DNA of 49,647 bases from contig JAILQQ010000180.1 in assembly GCA_024698885.1 (NCBI GenBank), positions 1-49,647 of the forward strand, written 5' to 3'. Position numbers and translations under genes: made by a program. The notes under the pieces are model-generated. The model was not told where the DNA came from. It ran no database searches and saw nothing but the letters and a program-made list of their open reading frames with translations. Positions 43,373 through 49,647 of the stretch are shown here, piece by piece. Within the stretch, counting starts at the first letter, position 1; each line of letters starts with the position of its first letter. The DNA comes from Lachnospiraceae bacterium (GTDB lineage: Bacteria > Bacillota > Clostridia > Lachnospirales > Lachnospiraceae).

Positions 43373-44043
43373 TCCTTTACCTCCAGCAGGTAACCGGCGC
43401 CCCGGATGGTCCTGATCTCCACATCGGCATCGATGGATCTTAACTTCTTCCGGACAAAGCCGATATGCGTCCATACCACGTCTATGTCGGAATCCGTATC
43501 AAAGCCCCATATTTTCTCCATCAGATGATCGGTGGAAAAGACATAGCCCGGATGCCTGACAAAGAGCTCCATCAGCTGAAATTCCTTGTTGGTAAGAGTG
43601 ACGCGGTTTTCGCCCATGCGCATTTCATAGCGGTTGCCGTCAAGGATCAGGCCGCCGGCGCTGTTTTCGAGATCCGCGTAGTTCTCGCTCCGCCGGCCAA
43701 GCGCTTTTATCCGCGCGATCAGCTCGCCGGTGGCAAAGGGCTTTGGCAGGTAATCGTCGGCGCCCGTATTCAGGCCTTCGATGCGGTCCTCGACCTCTGC
43801 CTTTGCGGTCAGCAAAAGGACGGGCGTTTTGATACGGTCCTTGCGCATTTTCGCAAGAACCTCCAGGCCGCTCATACCCGGCATCATGATATCCAAAACC
43901 ACGACATCGTAGGAACCGCTGCTGATATAGTCCCAGGCATCCGTTCCCGTATGGACGATATCCACCGAGAATTTTGATTTTTCAAGCAGCAGCTTTAATG
44001 CTTTCGCCGTTGCTTCTTCATCCTCTGCAATTAAGATACGCAC
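43369..44043 (-). CDS. OmpR-family response regulator
   Basis: 224 residues from a GTG at 44043 with GGAGGAG upstream. Receiver domain residues 1-115 (ILIAEDEEATAKALKLLL, phospho-Asp in VVLDIMMPGMSG, LLLTAK, YLPKPFATGEL). Winged-helix DNA-binding domain about 128-222 (LTNKEFQLMELFVRHPGYVF, DVVWTHIGFVRKKLR, IRTIRGAGYLLEV). This family binds tandem direct repeats such as the pair in front of the VTC gene. Confidence 0.94.
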   Translation of the reverse strand: MRILIAEDEEATAKALKLLLEKSKFSVDIVHTGTDAWDYISSGSYDVVVLDIMMPGMSGLEVLAKMRKDRIKTPVLLLTAKAEVEDRIEGLNTGADDYLPKPFATGELIARIKALGRRSENYADLENSAGGLILDGNRYEMRMGENRVTLTNKEFQLMELFVRHPGYVFSTDHLMEKIWGFDTDSDIDVVWTHIGFVRKKLRSIDADVEIRTIRGAGYLLEVKE

Positions 44044-44050
44044 GTTTGAC

Positions 44051-44075
44051 TCCTCCGCGCCGGATCATTTCTGCT
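44051..44075 (-). repeat. GGCGCAG hairpin repeat, copy 9 (remnant, minus strand)
   Basis: On the minus strand CAGAAATGATCCGGCGCGG sits immediately before the GGAGGAG ribosome binding site of the response regulator, same polarity as the gene. Confidence 0.5.
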
Positions 44076-44083
44076 TTACCGGA

Positions 44084-44112
44084 ATCATAACCCATTGTAC
44101 CTTATTTTGCAA
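44084..44112 (-). promoter_or_regulatory. Promoter of the regulator/kinase operon
   Basis: Minus strand TTGCAA (44112-44107), 17-base spacer, TATGAT (44089-44084). The -35 hexamer is its own complement and is shared with the divergent promoter on the other strand. Confidence 0.75.
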
Positions 44113-44135
44113 TCCACAGGAGCGGGAGATATGAT
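44107..44135 (+). promoter_or_regulatory. Promoter of the DUF6020-like gene
   Basis: TTGCAA (44107-44112), 17-base spacer, TATGAT (44130-44135). Transcription would begin near 44142, so the ATG at 44148 would have almost no leader, supporting the start at 44193. Confidence 0.75.
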
Positions 44136-44192
44136 ATACTTACTGTTATGGAAAAAGACTTTACCGGCAGATATGTGAGAAAGGAAACGAAA

Positions 44193-45755
44193 ATGAACCT
44201 GACACAGAGAATCCCGCGGGCGATACTCGCATGCATCTTTTCCCTGCTGGCCCTTTGGGGCTCTCAGATCAATGTGATGGATTCGGTTTCGTATTTCGGC
44301 CATCCGTTCCTGTTTCTCATACTTGCGGTGACGTTTTATCTTCTGATCGCGGGCATAGACTGGCTGATCGCGTGGCTTGAGAGGACGAAGGGTTTTGAAA
44401 TGACCGACCGTTTTCTGCTCATGACCGGTCTCCTTATCCTGCTTATCTGGGTCATCATTTGGCTGGCGCTCTTTCCGGGACTGGCCATATATGACGGACC
44501 GACGCAGCTTTGGCAGTTTAAACAGGGAGAGCTGTCCACGCATCATCCGTATATTCACAGTGCTTTTCTTGCTTTCTGCGATTATCTCGCGCGCCTCTTT
44601 CGCTTTGAGGACTATTCCTTTTTCAATGCTCTGCTGCAGATGCTCTTTCAATGGGGCTGCTATATGCGGATCCTGTTTCTGATGCGAAAGTTCCGCTGCC
44701 GGCCGGTTTTTGTGATATATACGGCCGTATTTATGGCCCTGTACCCGCCCAACGCCTTTTCCGCACTGACTACGACGAAGGATACCATATTTACCGGCTT
44801 TTTCATCCTGCTTCTTTGCGAGATCGCGGAGTTATTCTGCGCGGAGACGTTTTCCGGCGCGGCTCTTTTTAGGATGATCTTTTTTGGGACGATGATGTCG
44901 ATCTTCAGAAATAACGGGATCTACGTTTTTATCGCCGCTTTTCCCTTCGTGCTGTTCCTCAGGCCGAAGCTGAGCGGCAGGAAATGGGCGGTTGTTTACG
45001 GCAGCGTTATCGCCCTGACATTTTTGTATTCGGGCTTTGTATCGCATGTTCTGCATATCGAAAGCGGGGATGCCAGGGAAGCCATGAGCGTGATCATCCA
45101 GCCCCTGGCCAGAGTCTACCAGTCGGTTCCCGGGGAGCTTTCCGAAGAGGAGAAGGGACGGATCCGGCTTATTTTCGGCGGGAATGAGGGAGTTCCGTAT
45201 GTTCCCTACTGCGCGGATGAACCGAAGTTTTTATTTGACAGTAAATATTTCCTCGGTGATCTGAAGAACAATATGGCGCTCTACTTTGCGCTGTTTAAGC
45301 GTTATCCGACCGGCTATATGGACGCATGGTTGGCGACGAATCTGGGCAATTATTATCCGCTCGAATCCCTGCCGAAACCCTTTAAGGTCTATTACGAGAT
45401 CCCGCTTGAGGACAAGGGGCATTCCCTGTTCCCCGGACTTTATGAAAAGATCGCGGATTTTGCCTGGAATTCCCCCTACCGGGGAAACGCCGTGCTTACG
45501 ATATGGCTCAACTCCGGGATCGCCCTCTGGAAGCTGCTATATATGATGTATTTCATTATCGCAAGGCGCAAATATGACCGGCTGGTCCTCTGCCTGTTTC
45601 CGTTTATGCTCATGGGAACCATGTTTTTGGGGCCGGGCACCGTGATCCGGTATACGCAGCCGGTCACCATGGCGATCCCCGTGATCTTTGCGGCCGCAGG
45701 AAATTTTATGGTCGGGGAAAGCAAACCGGACCGGCACATGCAGGTCCATGCCTGA
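44193..45755 (+). CDS. Multi-spanning membrane protein, DUF6020/GT-C-like
   Basis: About 520 residues from the ATG at 44193, chosen over 44148 because AAAGGA lies upstream and the promoter leaves no room for the earlier start. Around ten to twelve membrane helices. The block FPGLAIYDGPTQLWQFKQGE, then STHHPYIHSAFLAFCDYLAR, and PPNAFSALTTTKDTIFTGFF are typical of DUF6020 proteins, which resemble GT-C lipid-linked sugar transferases (acidic residue in the first outer loop, YDGP). Likely a cell-envelope glycosyltransferase; substrate unknown. Confidence 0.78.
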   Translation: MNLTQRIPRAILACIFSLLALWGSQINVMDSVSYFGHPFLFLILAVTFYLLIAGIDWLIAWLERTKGFEMTDRFLLMTGLLILLIWVIIWLALFPGLAIYDGPTQLWQFKQGELSTHHPYIHSAFLAFCDYLARLFRFEDYSFFNALLQMLFQWGCYMRILFLMRKFRCRPVFVIYTAVFMALYPPNAFSALTTTKDTIFTGFFILLLCEIAELFCAETFSGAALFRMIFFGTMMSIFRNNGIYVFIAAFPFVLFLRPKLSGRKWAVVYGSVIALTFLYSGFVSHVLHIESGDAREAMSVIIQPLARVYQSVPGELSEEEKGRIRLIFGGNEGVPYVPYCADEPKFLFDSKYFLGDLKNNMALYFALFKRYPTGYMDAWLATNLGNYYPLESLPKPFKVYYEIPLEDKGHSLFPGLYEKIADFAWNSPYRGNAVLTIWLNSGIALWKLLYMMYFIIARRKYDRLVLCLFPFMLMGTMFLGPGTVIRYTQPVTMAIPVIFAAAGNFMVGESKPDRHMQVHA

Positions 45756-45796
45756 GTGCAGGGTCTGCGGGCAGATCAGTACAATTTGAATTTGTC

Positions 45797-45826
45797 TTGC
45801 CATTTTCGCAGGGTATTACGTATAAT
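45797..45826 (+). promoter_or_regulatory. Sigma-A-type promoter of the small membrane protein
   Basis: TTGCCA (45797-45802), 18-base spacer, TATAAT (45821-45826). A GGTCTGC/GCAGATC hairpin (45762-45777), resembling stem A of the repeat family, lies upstream. Confidence 0.7.
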
Positions 45827-45835
45827 AATAAAAGA

Positions 45836-46072
45836 GTGCTGTTTCCCGACGGCGCAGAAAGGAAAAACGAAAATGAAGGACTTGTCTACAAAACAATCAC
45901 GATGATCATCGGTATGATAGCCTTTATCATATTCTTTATCTGGGGATATCTCGATACCTTTGAGCATTCCTGGCTGGCTTTTGTGATCGGCGTTATGGCA
46001 TGCGGGGTTGTGCGGATGGTCAGAAAAGATAAGGAAGAGGCAGCGAAGAAAAGAGAAAATACAGAGGAATAA
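45836..46072 (+). CDS. Small two-helix membrane protein, start uncertain (possible frameshift)
   Basis: The conserved-looking part is two hydrophobic helices (TMIIGMIAFIIFFIWGYLDT and SWLAFVIGVMACGVVRMV) and a charged tail. The promoter at 45797 rules out a start there. The GTG at 45836 is in frame but poorly supported by a ribosome binding site. The best-looking start, ATG at 45874 with AAAGGA upstream, reads MKDLSTKQSR and stops. One extra A there would give MKGLVYKTITMIIGMI in the membrane-protein frame, so a one-base deletion or sequence error is likely. Function unknown. Confidence 0.55.
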   Translation: MLFPDGAERKNENEGLVYKTITMIIGMIAFIIFFIWGYLDTFEHSWLAFVIGVMACGVVRMVRKDKEEAAKKRENTEE

Positions 46073-46078
46073 AGAATT

Positions 46079-46112
46079 GATCCGGTCAGCGAAGCAGACC
46101 GGATCGGCGCAG
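46079..46112 (+). repeat. GGCGCAG hairpin repeat, copy 10 (short form, stem A)
   Basis: Stem A GATCCGGTC/GACCGGATC with an AGCGAAGCA tip, then GGCGCAG. It leads into AAAGGAGAC and the GTG start of the next gene. Confidence 0.85.
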
Positions 46113-46134
46113 TAATTCGAAAGGAGACGGAAAA

Positions 46135-46872
46135 GTGAGGAAAACAAGTATTTTGAAGCTGTGTGCGGTACTGACGGCATTTACTGTGCTGTCGCCGGCA
46201 GTCGTCAGGGCGGATTCAGCGGAGGAGACCAGGATCATTCAGGAGATGGAAGGATCCCAGCTGACGATCGAGAGAAATATCTGCGCGACGAAATACGCGG
46301 CCTGCGTGGAAGAAACGAGGATCGCAAAGCAGTATCTCGGAAGTGTAGAGACACTGGCAAAGGTCAATCCGCTATTTGCAGGTCAGATCGAACCGGCAAA
46401 GGCCCGGGTAGCGAAGGCGGAGGAAGCGGAGGAGAAGGCTAAGAAGGCGCTTGATGCCGCGATGAAGGCAACGGAGGTGGCGCAGGAATCCGTGACGATC
46501 CCCGTGAATAAGGTTCAGAAGCTTGCGGTCATCGATAAGGACGGGATCGAACAGGCAACGTTCAGCGTCCAGTCCACCGGTATTCCGAAGGATCCTGCCG
46601 CAAGCCTGATCATTTCGGATCTTCCCGCATCGTATCTGAATTATGCGGAATATGGCGTGATCGCCCGCTATTATACGACGGAGAAGCTTACGGAGACCAC
46701 GGAAAAGAGCGAAACGGCCGGCAAGAGCACCGGAACGGTCACGGTGACCGGCGAGATCCCGGACGGCGGCTACGCCGATCAGGTAGCGGTTGAGATCTTC
46801 GTCGAGCCGAACCATTCTCTGGTATTTCTGTGGAACGATGACGGAAACCTGAGAGTGACGGATCGGGAGTGA
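46135..46872 (+). CDS. Secreted protein of unknown function with helical hairpin
   Basis: 245 residues from a GTG with AAAGGAG upstream. Signal peptide about 1-26 (LCAVLTAFTVLSPAVVRADS). Residues 27-120 are helical and Ala/Glu/Lys-rich (AKARVAKAEEAEEKAKKALD), probably a coiled coil; the remainder is beta-rich. No family recognised. The next gene is also a secreted protein and follows closely, so they may be co-expressed. Confidence 0.7.
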   Translation: MRKTSILKLCAVLTAFTVLSPAVVRADSAEETRIIQEMEGSQLTIERNICATKYAACVEETRIAKQYLGSVETLAKVNPLFAGQIEPAKARVAKAEEAEEKAKKALDAAMKATEVAQESVTIPVNKVQKLAVIDKDGIEQATFSVQSTGIPKDPAASLIISDLPASYLNYAEYGVIARYYTTEKLTETTEKSETAGKSTGTVTVTGEIPDGGYADQVAVEIFVEPNHSLVFLWNDDGNLRVTDRE

Positions 46873-46904
46873 TACAGAGAGAAAAGGAGAAAGGAAGAAA
46901 AGAG

Positions 46905-47783
46905 ATGAAGAAAAACATACTGAAGCTGCTTACCGGCGGATTAGCGGTCTCATTTCTGACAGCAAGCCTGATGAGTCCGGTTCCGGTATTCGCGGATGAC
47001 TGGGATGACTGGGATGATCTGTGGGAAGAAGAGGTGTATGTGGTCGAGGACGGAAATACCTACTACATCATCGATGAAGAGTCGGTCTATATCATCGAGG
47101 ATACTTCCCAGCAGGAAGAGGAGCGCAGAAGACGCGAGGAAGAGGAACGCAGAAGAAGAGAAGAAGATGAGAAGAATAAGCGCGTGACCGGTATCCGCGT
47201 CAGCACGAATTCCGTTACCGTTGCGGTGGGCGCGACAACACAGGTCGGGGTTCAGGTAGTGCCGGAGAACGCCAATAACCGCGGCGTGACGCTGACCTCC
47301 AATAATCCCGGCGTTGCCTCCGTGGATATGTATGCGAATATCAAGGGCAACAGCCCGGGGAACGCGGTGGTCACCGCCCGTACCAACGAAAACGGCTATG
47401 CCGCCGATATCTACGTGACCGTTACGGGAGCAGCGGCGGCACCGGCAGCAGCCGCCCCTGCGGCAGCGACGGGCTCAAAGAGAGATCCTGCCTTTAATGC
47501 TTCGGCTTCGGCTCAGATCTTAGGCGCCCTTCCCGGCGGAGCTGTCAATCTTCCGTCCATGACGCCCATGAGCTTTGACGCCAGCGTGGCCAACGCGATG
47601 AAGGCACGTCCGGACGTAACGGTGGTAACGGCCTTCCCGTATCAGGGACATACCTATATGATGACCCTCCTGCCGGGCTGCAATCTGGCCGCAAGGCTAG
47701 ATGCCAGCGGTTATGCGGACTGGACGGCACTGTTTGCCGTAAGCGCCAGTGATCCGCTTATTCAGTTGGTAGCCGTGAATTAA
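46905..47783 (+). CDS. Secreted protein with bacterial Ig-like (Big2) domain
   Basis: 292 residues from the ATG at 46905 with AAAGGA upstream. Signal peptide about 1-31, ending near VPVFADD. An acidic stretch and an EERRRREEEERRRREEDE charged linker precede a Big2 domain at about 97-180 (VTGIRVSTNSVTVAVGATTQ, then NNPGVASVDMYANIKGNSPG and DIYVTVTG). An Ala/Pro linker leads to a C-terminal domain of about 95 residues (VVTAFPYQGHTYMMTLLPGC) that I do not recognise. Presumably a cell-surface or secreted adhesin-like protein. Confidence 0.8.
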   Translation: MKKNILKLLTGGLAVSFLTASLMSPVPVFADDWDDWDDLWEEEVYVVEDGNTYYIIDEESVYIIEDTSQQEEERRRREEEERRRREEDEKNKRVTGIRVSTNSVTVAVGATTQVGVQVVPENANNRGVTLTSNNPGVASVDMYANIKGNSPGNAVVTARTNENGYAADIYVTVTGAAAAPAAAAPAAATGSKRDPAFNASASAQILGALPGGAVNLPSMTPMSFDASVANAMKARPDVTVVTAFPYQGHTYMMTLLPGCNLAARLDASGYADWTALFAVSASDPLIQLVAVN

Positions 47784-47820
47784 GGAGCTGCCCCCGACAG
47801 TAATTGATGAAATAGGAATT

Positions 47821-47901
47821 GATCCGGTCAGCAGAGCAGACCGGATCGGCATGATCCGAGGATCATGCCTAAGCGCACGATTTGCAGGCGAATCGGCGCA
47901 G
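47821..47901 (+). repeat. GGCGCAG hairpin repeat, copy 11 (full A-B-C unit)
   Basis: Stem A GATCCGGTC/GACCGGATC (47821-47847), stem B GGCATGATCC/GGATCATGCC (47848-47869), TAAGCGCAC (47870-47878), stem C GATTTG/CGAATC (47879-47894, one G-T pair), GGCGCAG. Stem B differs from other copies at several positions yet stays fully paired. It ends before the AAGGAG of the NUDIX gene. Confidence 0.9.
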
Positions 47902-47913
47902 ACAAGGAGAAAA

Positions 47914-48531
47914 ATGATGATCAATGTGCGGGATATCACAAAGCTGACTGACGAAAAATTCGTCAATCTTTATGACGTGCACGGCGTAAACAGCAAGGGC
48001 TATGAATCCCATTACAACGTCGCGTCCAGAGCGGACAGTATAGAAAAGCTGAAGATCAGTACCAGAAAAAACACCCCGGACGGGGTGATCATCTACGCGC
48101 TCTATGGAGAGAGAAAGGATCAGGTGGTGATCATCCGCCAGTACCGGTATCCGATCGATGATTACGTTTACGAGCTGCCGGCGGGTCTCGTGGAGCCGGG
48201 CGAAGATATGAAGCAGGCCGCGATCCGGGAACTGCATGAGGAGACCGGTCTTGTCTTTCATCCGATCGAATGCGATAAAATGTTCACACAGTCCCGCTTT
48301 ACCACGGTGGGACTGACTGATGAATCCGTCGGCATCATCTACGGTTATGCCGAGGGGGAGCTCAGCAACCGCTATACCGAGAAAAGCGAAGAGATCCAGG
48401 TCATGACCGCAGACCGCACGCAGATAAGGCGGATCCTTCGGGAGGAGCTCGTGGCCATGCCCTTTGCCTTCCAGCTCATGCATTTCATCGCGGACCCCGA
48501 GCCCTTCGGATTTCTTTTCAGCGCATTATAA
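47914..48531 (+). CDS. NUDIX hydrolase, ADP-ribose pyrophosphatase-like
   Basis: 205 residues from the ATG at 47914 (AAGGAG upstream); longer readings extend into the repeat. The NUDIX box is complete: GLVEPGEDMKQAAIRELHEE followed by TG (about 92-113). The upstream VVIIRQYRYPIDDYVYELPA segment is typical of ADP-ribose pyrophosphatases, which cleave ADP-ribose to AMP and ribose-5-phosphate. The stop codon overlaps that of the convergent cardiolipin synthase gene by three bases within TTATAA. Confidence 0.88.
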   Translation: MMINVRDITKLTDEKFVNLYDVHGVNSKGYESHYNVASRADSIEKLKISTRKNTPDGVIIYALYGERKDQVVIIRQYRYPIDDYVYELPAGLVEPGEDMKQAAIRELHEETGLVFHPIECDKMFTQSRFTTVGLTDESVGIIYGYAEGELSNRYTEKSEEIQVMTADRTQIRRILREELVAMPFAFQLMHFIADPEPFGFLFSAL

Positions 48532-49647
48532 CAGTGGCGCGATGACGCGCAGAGCGCTGTCAACAAAGCGATGGAACCTGCCGTTATTGATATTTGAAAG
48601 CGTTCTTTCCTGGCATTCTTCCAGCGTAGCAAGATAATCCTTTTTCAGATCTTTGATGATATCCGCCCGGTAGAATACGGAATTACACTCAAAGTGCAGG
48701 AACAGGCTCCGGTAATCCAGGTTCACGGTCCCGATCGCGGCCACCTTGTCGTCCGCGATCATGGCCTTGGCGTGGACAAAGCCCGGCGTATATTCGTATA
48801 CCTTCACCCCTGCCTTCAGAAGATCCCGGTAATAGCTGCGGGAGAGCCTGTAAACCATCTTTTTGTCGGGGATGCCCGGCATGATGATCCGCACGTCAAC
48901 GCCCCGTTCGGCCGCCCGGATAAACGCGTCAAAAAGCGCGTCGCCAAGCATCAGGTAAGGCGTATAGAACCATACGTAATCAGTGGCAAGAGAGAGGATC
49001 TCCGTGTAAAACACGTTGCTCGTATGCTCCTCCCGTACCGGGGAATCATAATAGGGCAGGATATAGCCGTTTTCGGCATTCTCCGCCATGTCTGCTTCTC
49101 CCGGAACCGCGATCTCTTTTTCGCCGATCAGATTCTTTGAAAAAGCATTCCAGAATTGCGCGAACATATAGTTATAGCTGTCGACGCCGTCGCCTGTGAT
49201 CCGGAAACCGATATCCTTCCACCTTCCGAAGAGCTCCCGGGCATTGATATATTCGTCCGCGAGGTTTACGCCGCCGCTGTAGGCGACCTTCCCGTCGATC
49301 ACCATGATCTTTCTGTGATCCCTGTTATTTAACTGTGTCGTTAGAAACAGCAGGGGATTGAAGGCGATGCATTTGATCCCCTTTTTCTCGAGTCCGTGGA
49401 TATCGGCAACGGAGTAGGTCGCGATGCTGCCCAGATCATCATAGATGACCCGCACATCGACGCCTGCGGCAGCTCTTTCTGCTAAGATTTCCGTCAGGGT
49501 ATCCCAGAATTTTCCCCTCTGGATAATAAAGTATTCGATGAAGATGTATTTTTCCGCCTTTTTCAGGTCCTCACACATATCGGCAAACATGTCTTCACCG
49601 AAGGGATAGTAGCGGGAGGTACCGTGCTTGAGTACCGGGAAGCCCGT
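48526..49647 (-). CDS. Cardiolipin synthase (phospholipase D family), 5' end outside the window
   Basis: At least 374 residues; the frame stays open through the window edge and the upstream residues (GFPVLKHGTSRYYPFGEDMF) match family members, so the ATG at 49590 is internal. Two HKD motifs are present: HRKIMVIDGKVAYSGG and HAKAMIADDKVAAIGT with N-terminal FIEYFIIQRGKFWDTL. The enzyme joins two phosphatidylglycerols, or similar lipids, into cardiolipin at the membrane. N-terminal membrane helices, if any, lie beyond the window. Confidence 0.92.
   Translation of the reverse strand, partial: TGFPVLKHGTSRYYPFGEDMFADMCEDLKKAEKYIFIEYFIIQRGKFWDTLTEILAERAAAGVDVRVIYDDLGSIATYSVADIHGLEKKGIKCIAFNPLLFLTTQLNNRDHRKIMVIDGKVAYSGGVNLADEYINARELFGRWKDIGFRITGDGVDSYNYMFAQFWNAFSKNLIGEKEIAVPGEADMAENAENGYILPYYDSPVREEHTSNVFYTEILSLATDYVWFYTPYLMLGDALFDAFIRAAERGVDVRIIMPGIPDKKMVYRLSRSYYRDLLKAGVKVYEYTPGFVHAKAMIADDKVAAIGTVNLDYRSLFLHFECNSVFYRADIIKDLKKDYLATLEECQERTLSNINNGRFHRFVDSALRVIAPLL

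Noticed and set aside
45757-45800. Terminator after the DUF6020-like gene
   Set aside because: The GGTCTGC/GCAGATC hairpin lacks a following T run, so I treat it as a repeat remnant.
1-47901. The repeats as a CRISPR array
   Set aside because: Copies are scattered, have no uniform spacers, vary in their stems, and no cas genes are present.

Overview
The window reads as chromosomal DNA of a Gram-positive (monoderm) member of the Clostridia, most likely Lachnospiraceae-like. This is an inference from strong AGGAGG-type ribosome binding sites, frequent TTG and GTG starts, sigma-A-type promoters, roughly even base composition, and gene families typical of that group (hybrid kinase with a multi-TM sensor, CotH/VTC/DUF4956 cluster, Big2 and copper-amine-oxidase-N-like surface domains). 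No rRNA, tRNA, CRISPR array, transposase or integrase was seen.

Region 1 (77-31087, all on +) is one long, mostly tightly packed gene cluster for a contractile injection system (CIS), a phage-tail-like particle. It carries sheath, two gp19-type tube proteins, a Pvc16-type cap, a PAAR-like tip, a gpV-like spike, a gpD-like hub, two LysM-less CIS_tube adaptors, a gp25 wedge, two baseplate-J-type proteins, a tail_P2_I protein and a Pvc15-type AAA+ ATPase. It is unusual because it is framed by, and translationally coupled to, envelope proteins. At the 5' end are a membrane-anchored MORN protein, a TolC-fold protein with a Trp-rich hydrophobic segment, and a 1135-residue membrane-anchored secreted protein. 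Near the 3' end are an FtsE-like ABC ATPase without FtsX, a membrane coiled-coil protein with a histidine-kinase ATPase domain but no visible phosphoacceptor histidine, and a membrane-anchored SH3b protein. I see no tail fibre and no recognisable toxin. The best reading is a cell-anchored CIS in a single-membrane bacterium, with the flanking genes as candidate anchor and firing apparatus; this is inference.

Region 2 (31088-33466) has a 400-base intergenic stretch full of palindromes, then moaA and a MOSC-MogA fusion of molybdenum cofactor metabolism. Region 3 (33495-38535) has a zinc-ribbon membrane protein, a hybrid sensor kinase whose HPt domain is cut off by a one-base frameshift, and a response regulator. 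Region 4 (38588-44043, - strand) has a response regulator/kinase pair, then a VTC polyphosphate polymerase domain protein, DUF4956 and CotH, with a tandem 11-bp direct repeat upstream of VTC that looks like the regulator's operator. Region 5 (44193-49647) has a DUF6020-like membrane protein, a small membrane protein, two secreted proteins, a NUDIX hydrolase and the 3' part of a cardiolipin synthase.

A family of structured intergenic repeats runs through the whole window. Each copy is built from up to three hairpins (A, B, C) with fixed linkers TAAGCGCAC and GGCGCAG, and stem sequences covary between copies. Most copies end just before a ribosome binding site and point the same way as the downstream gene, on both strands.
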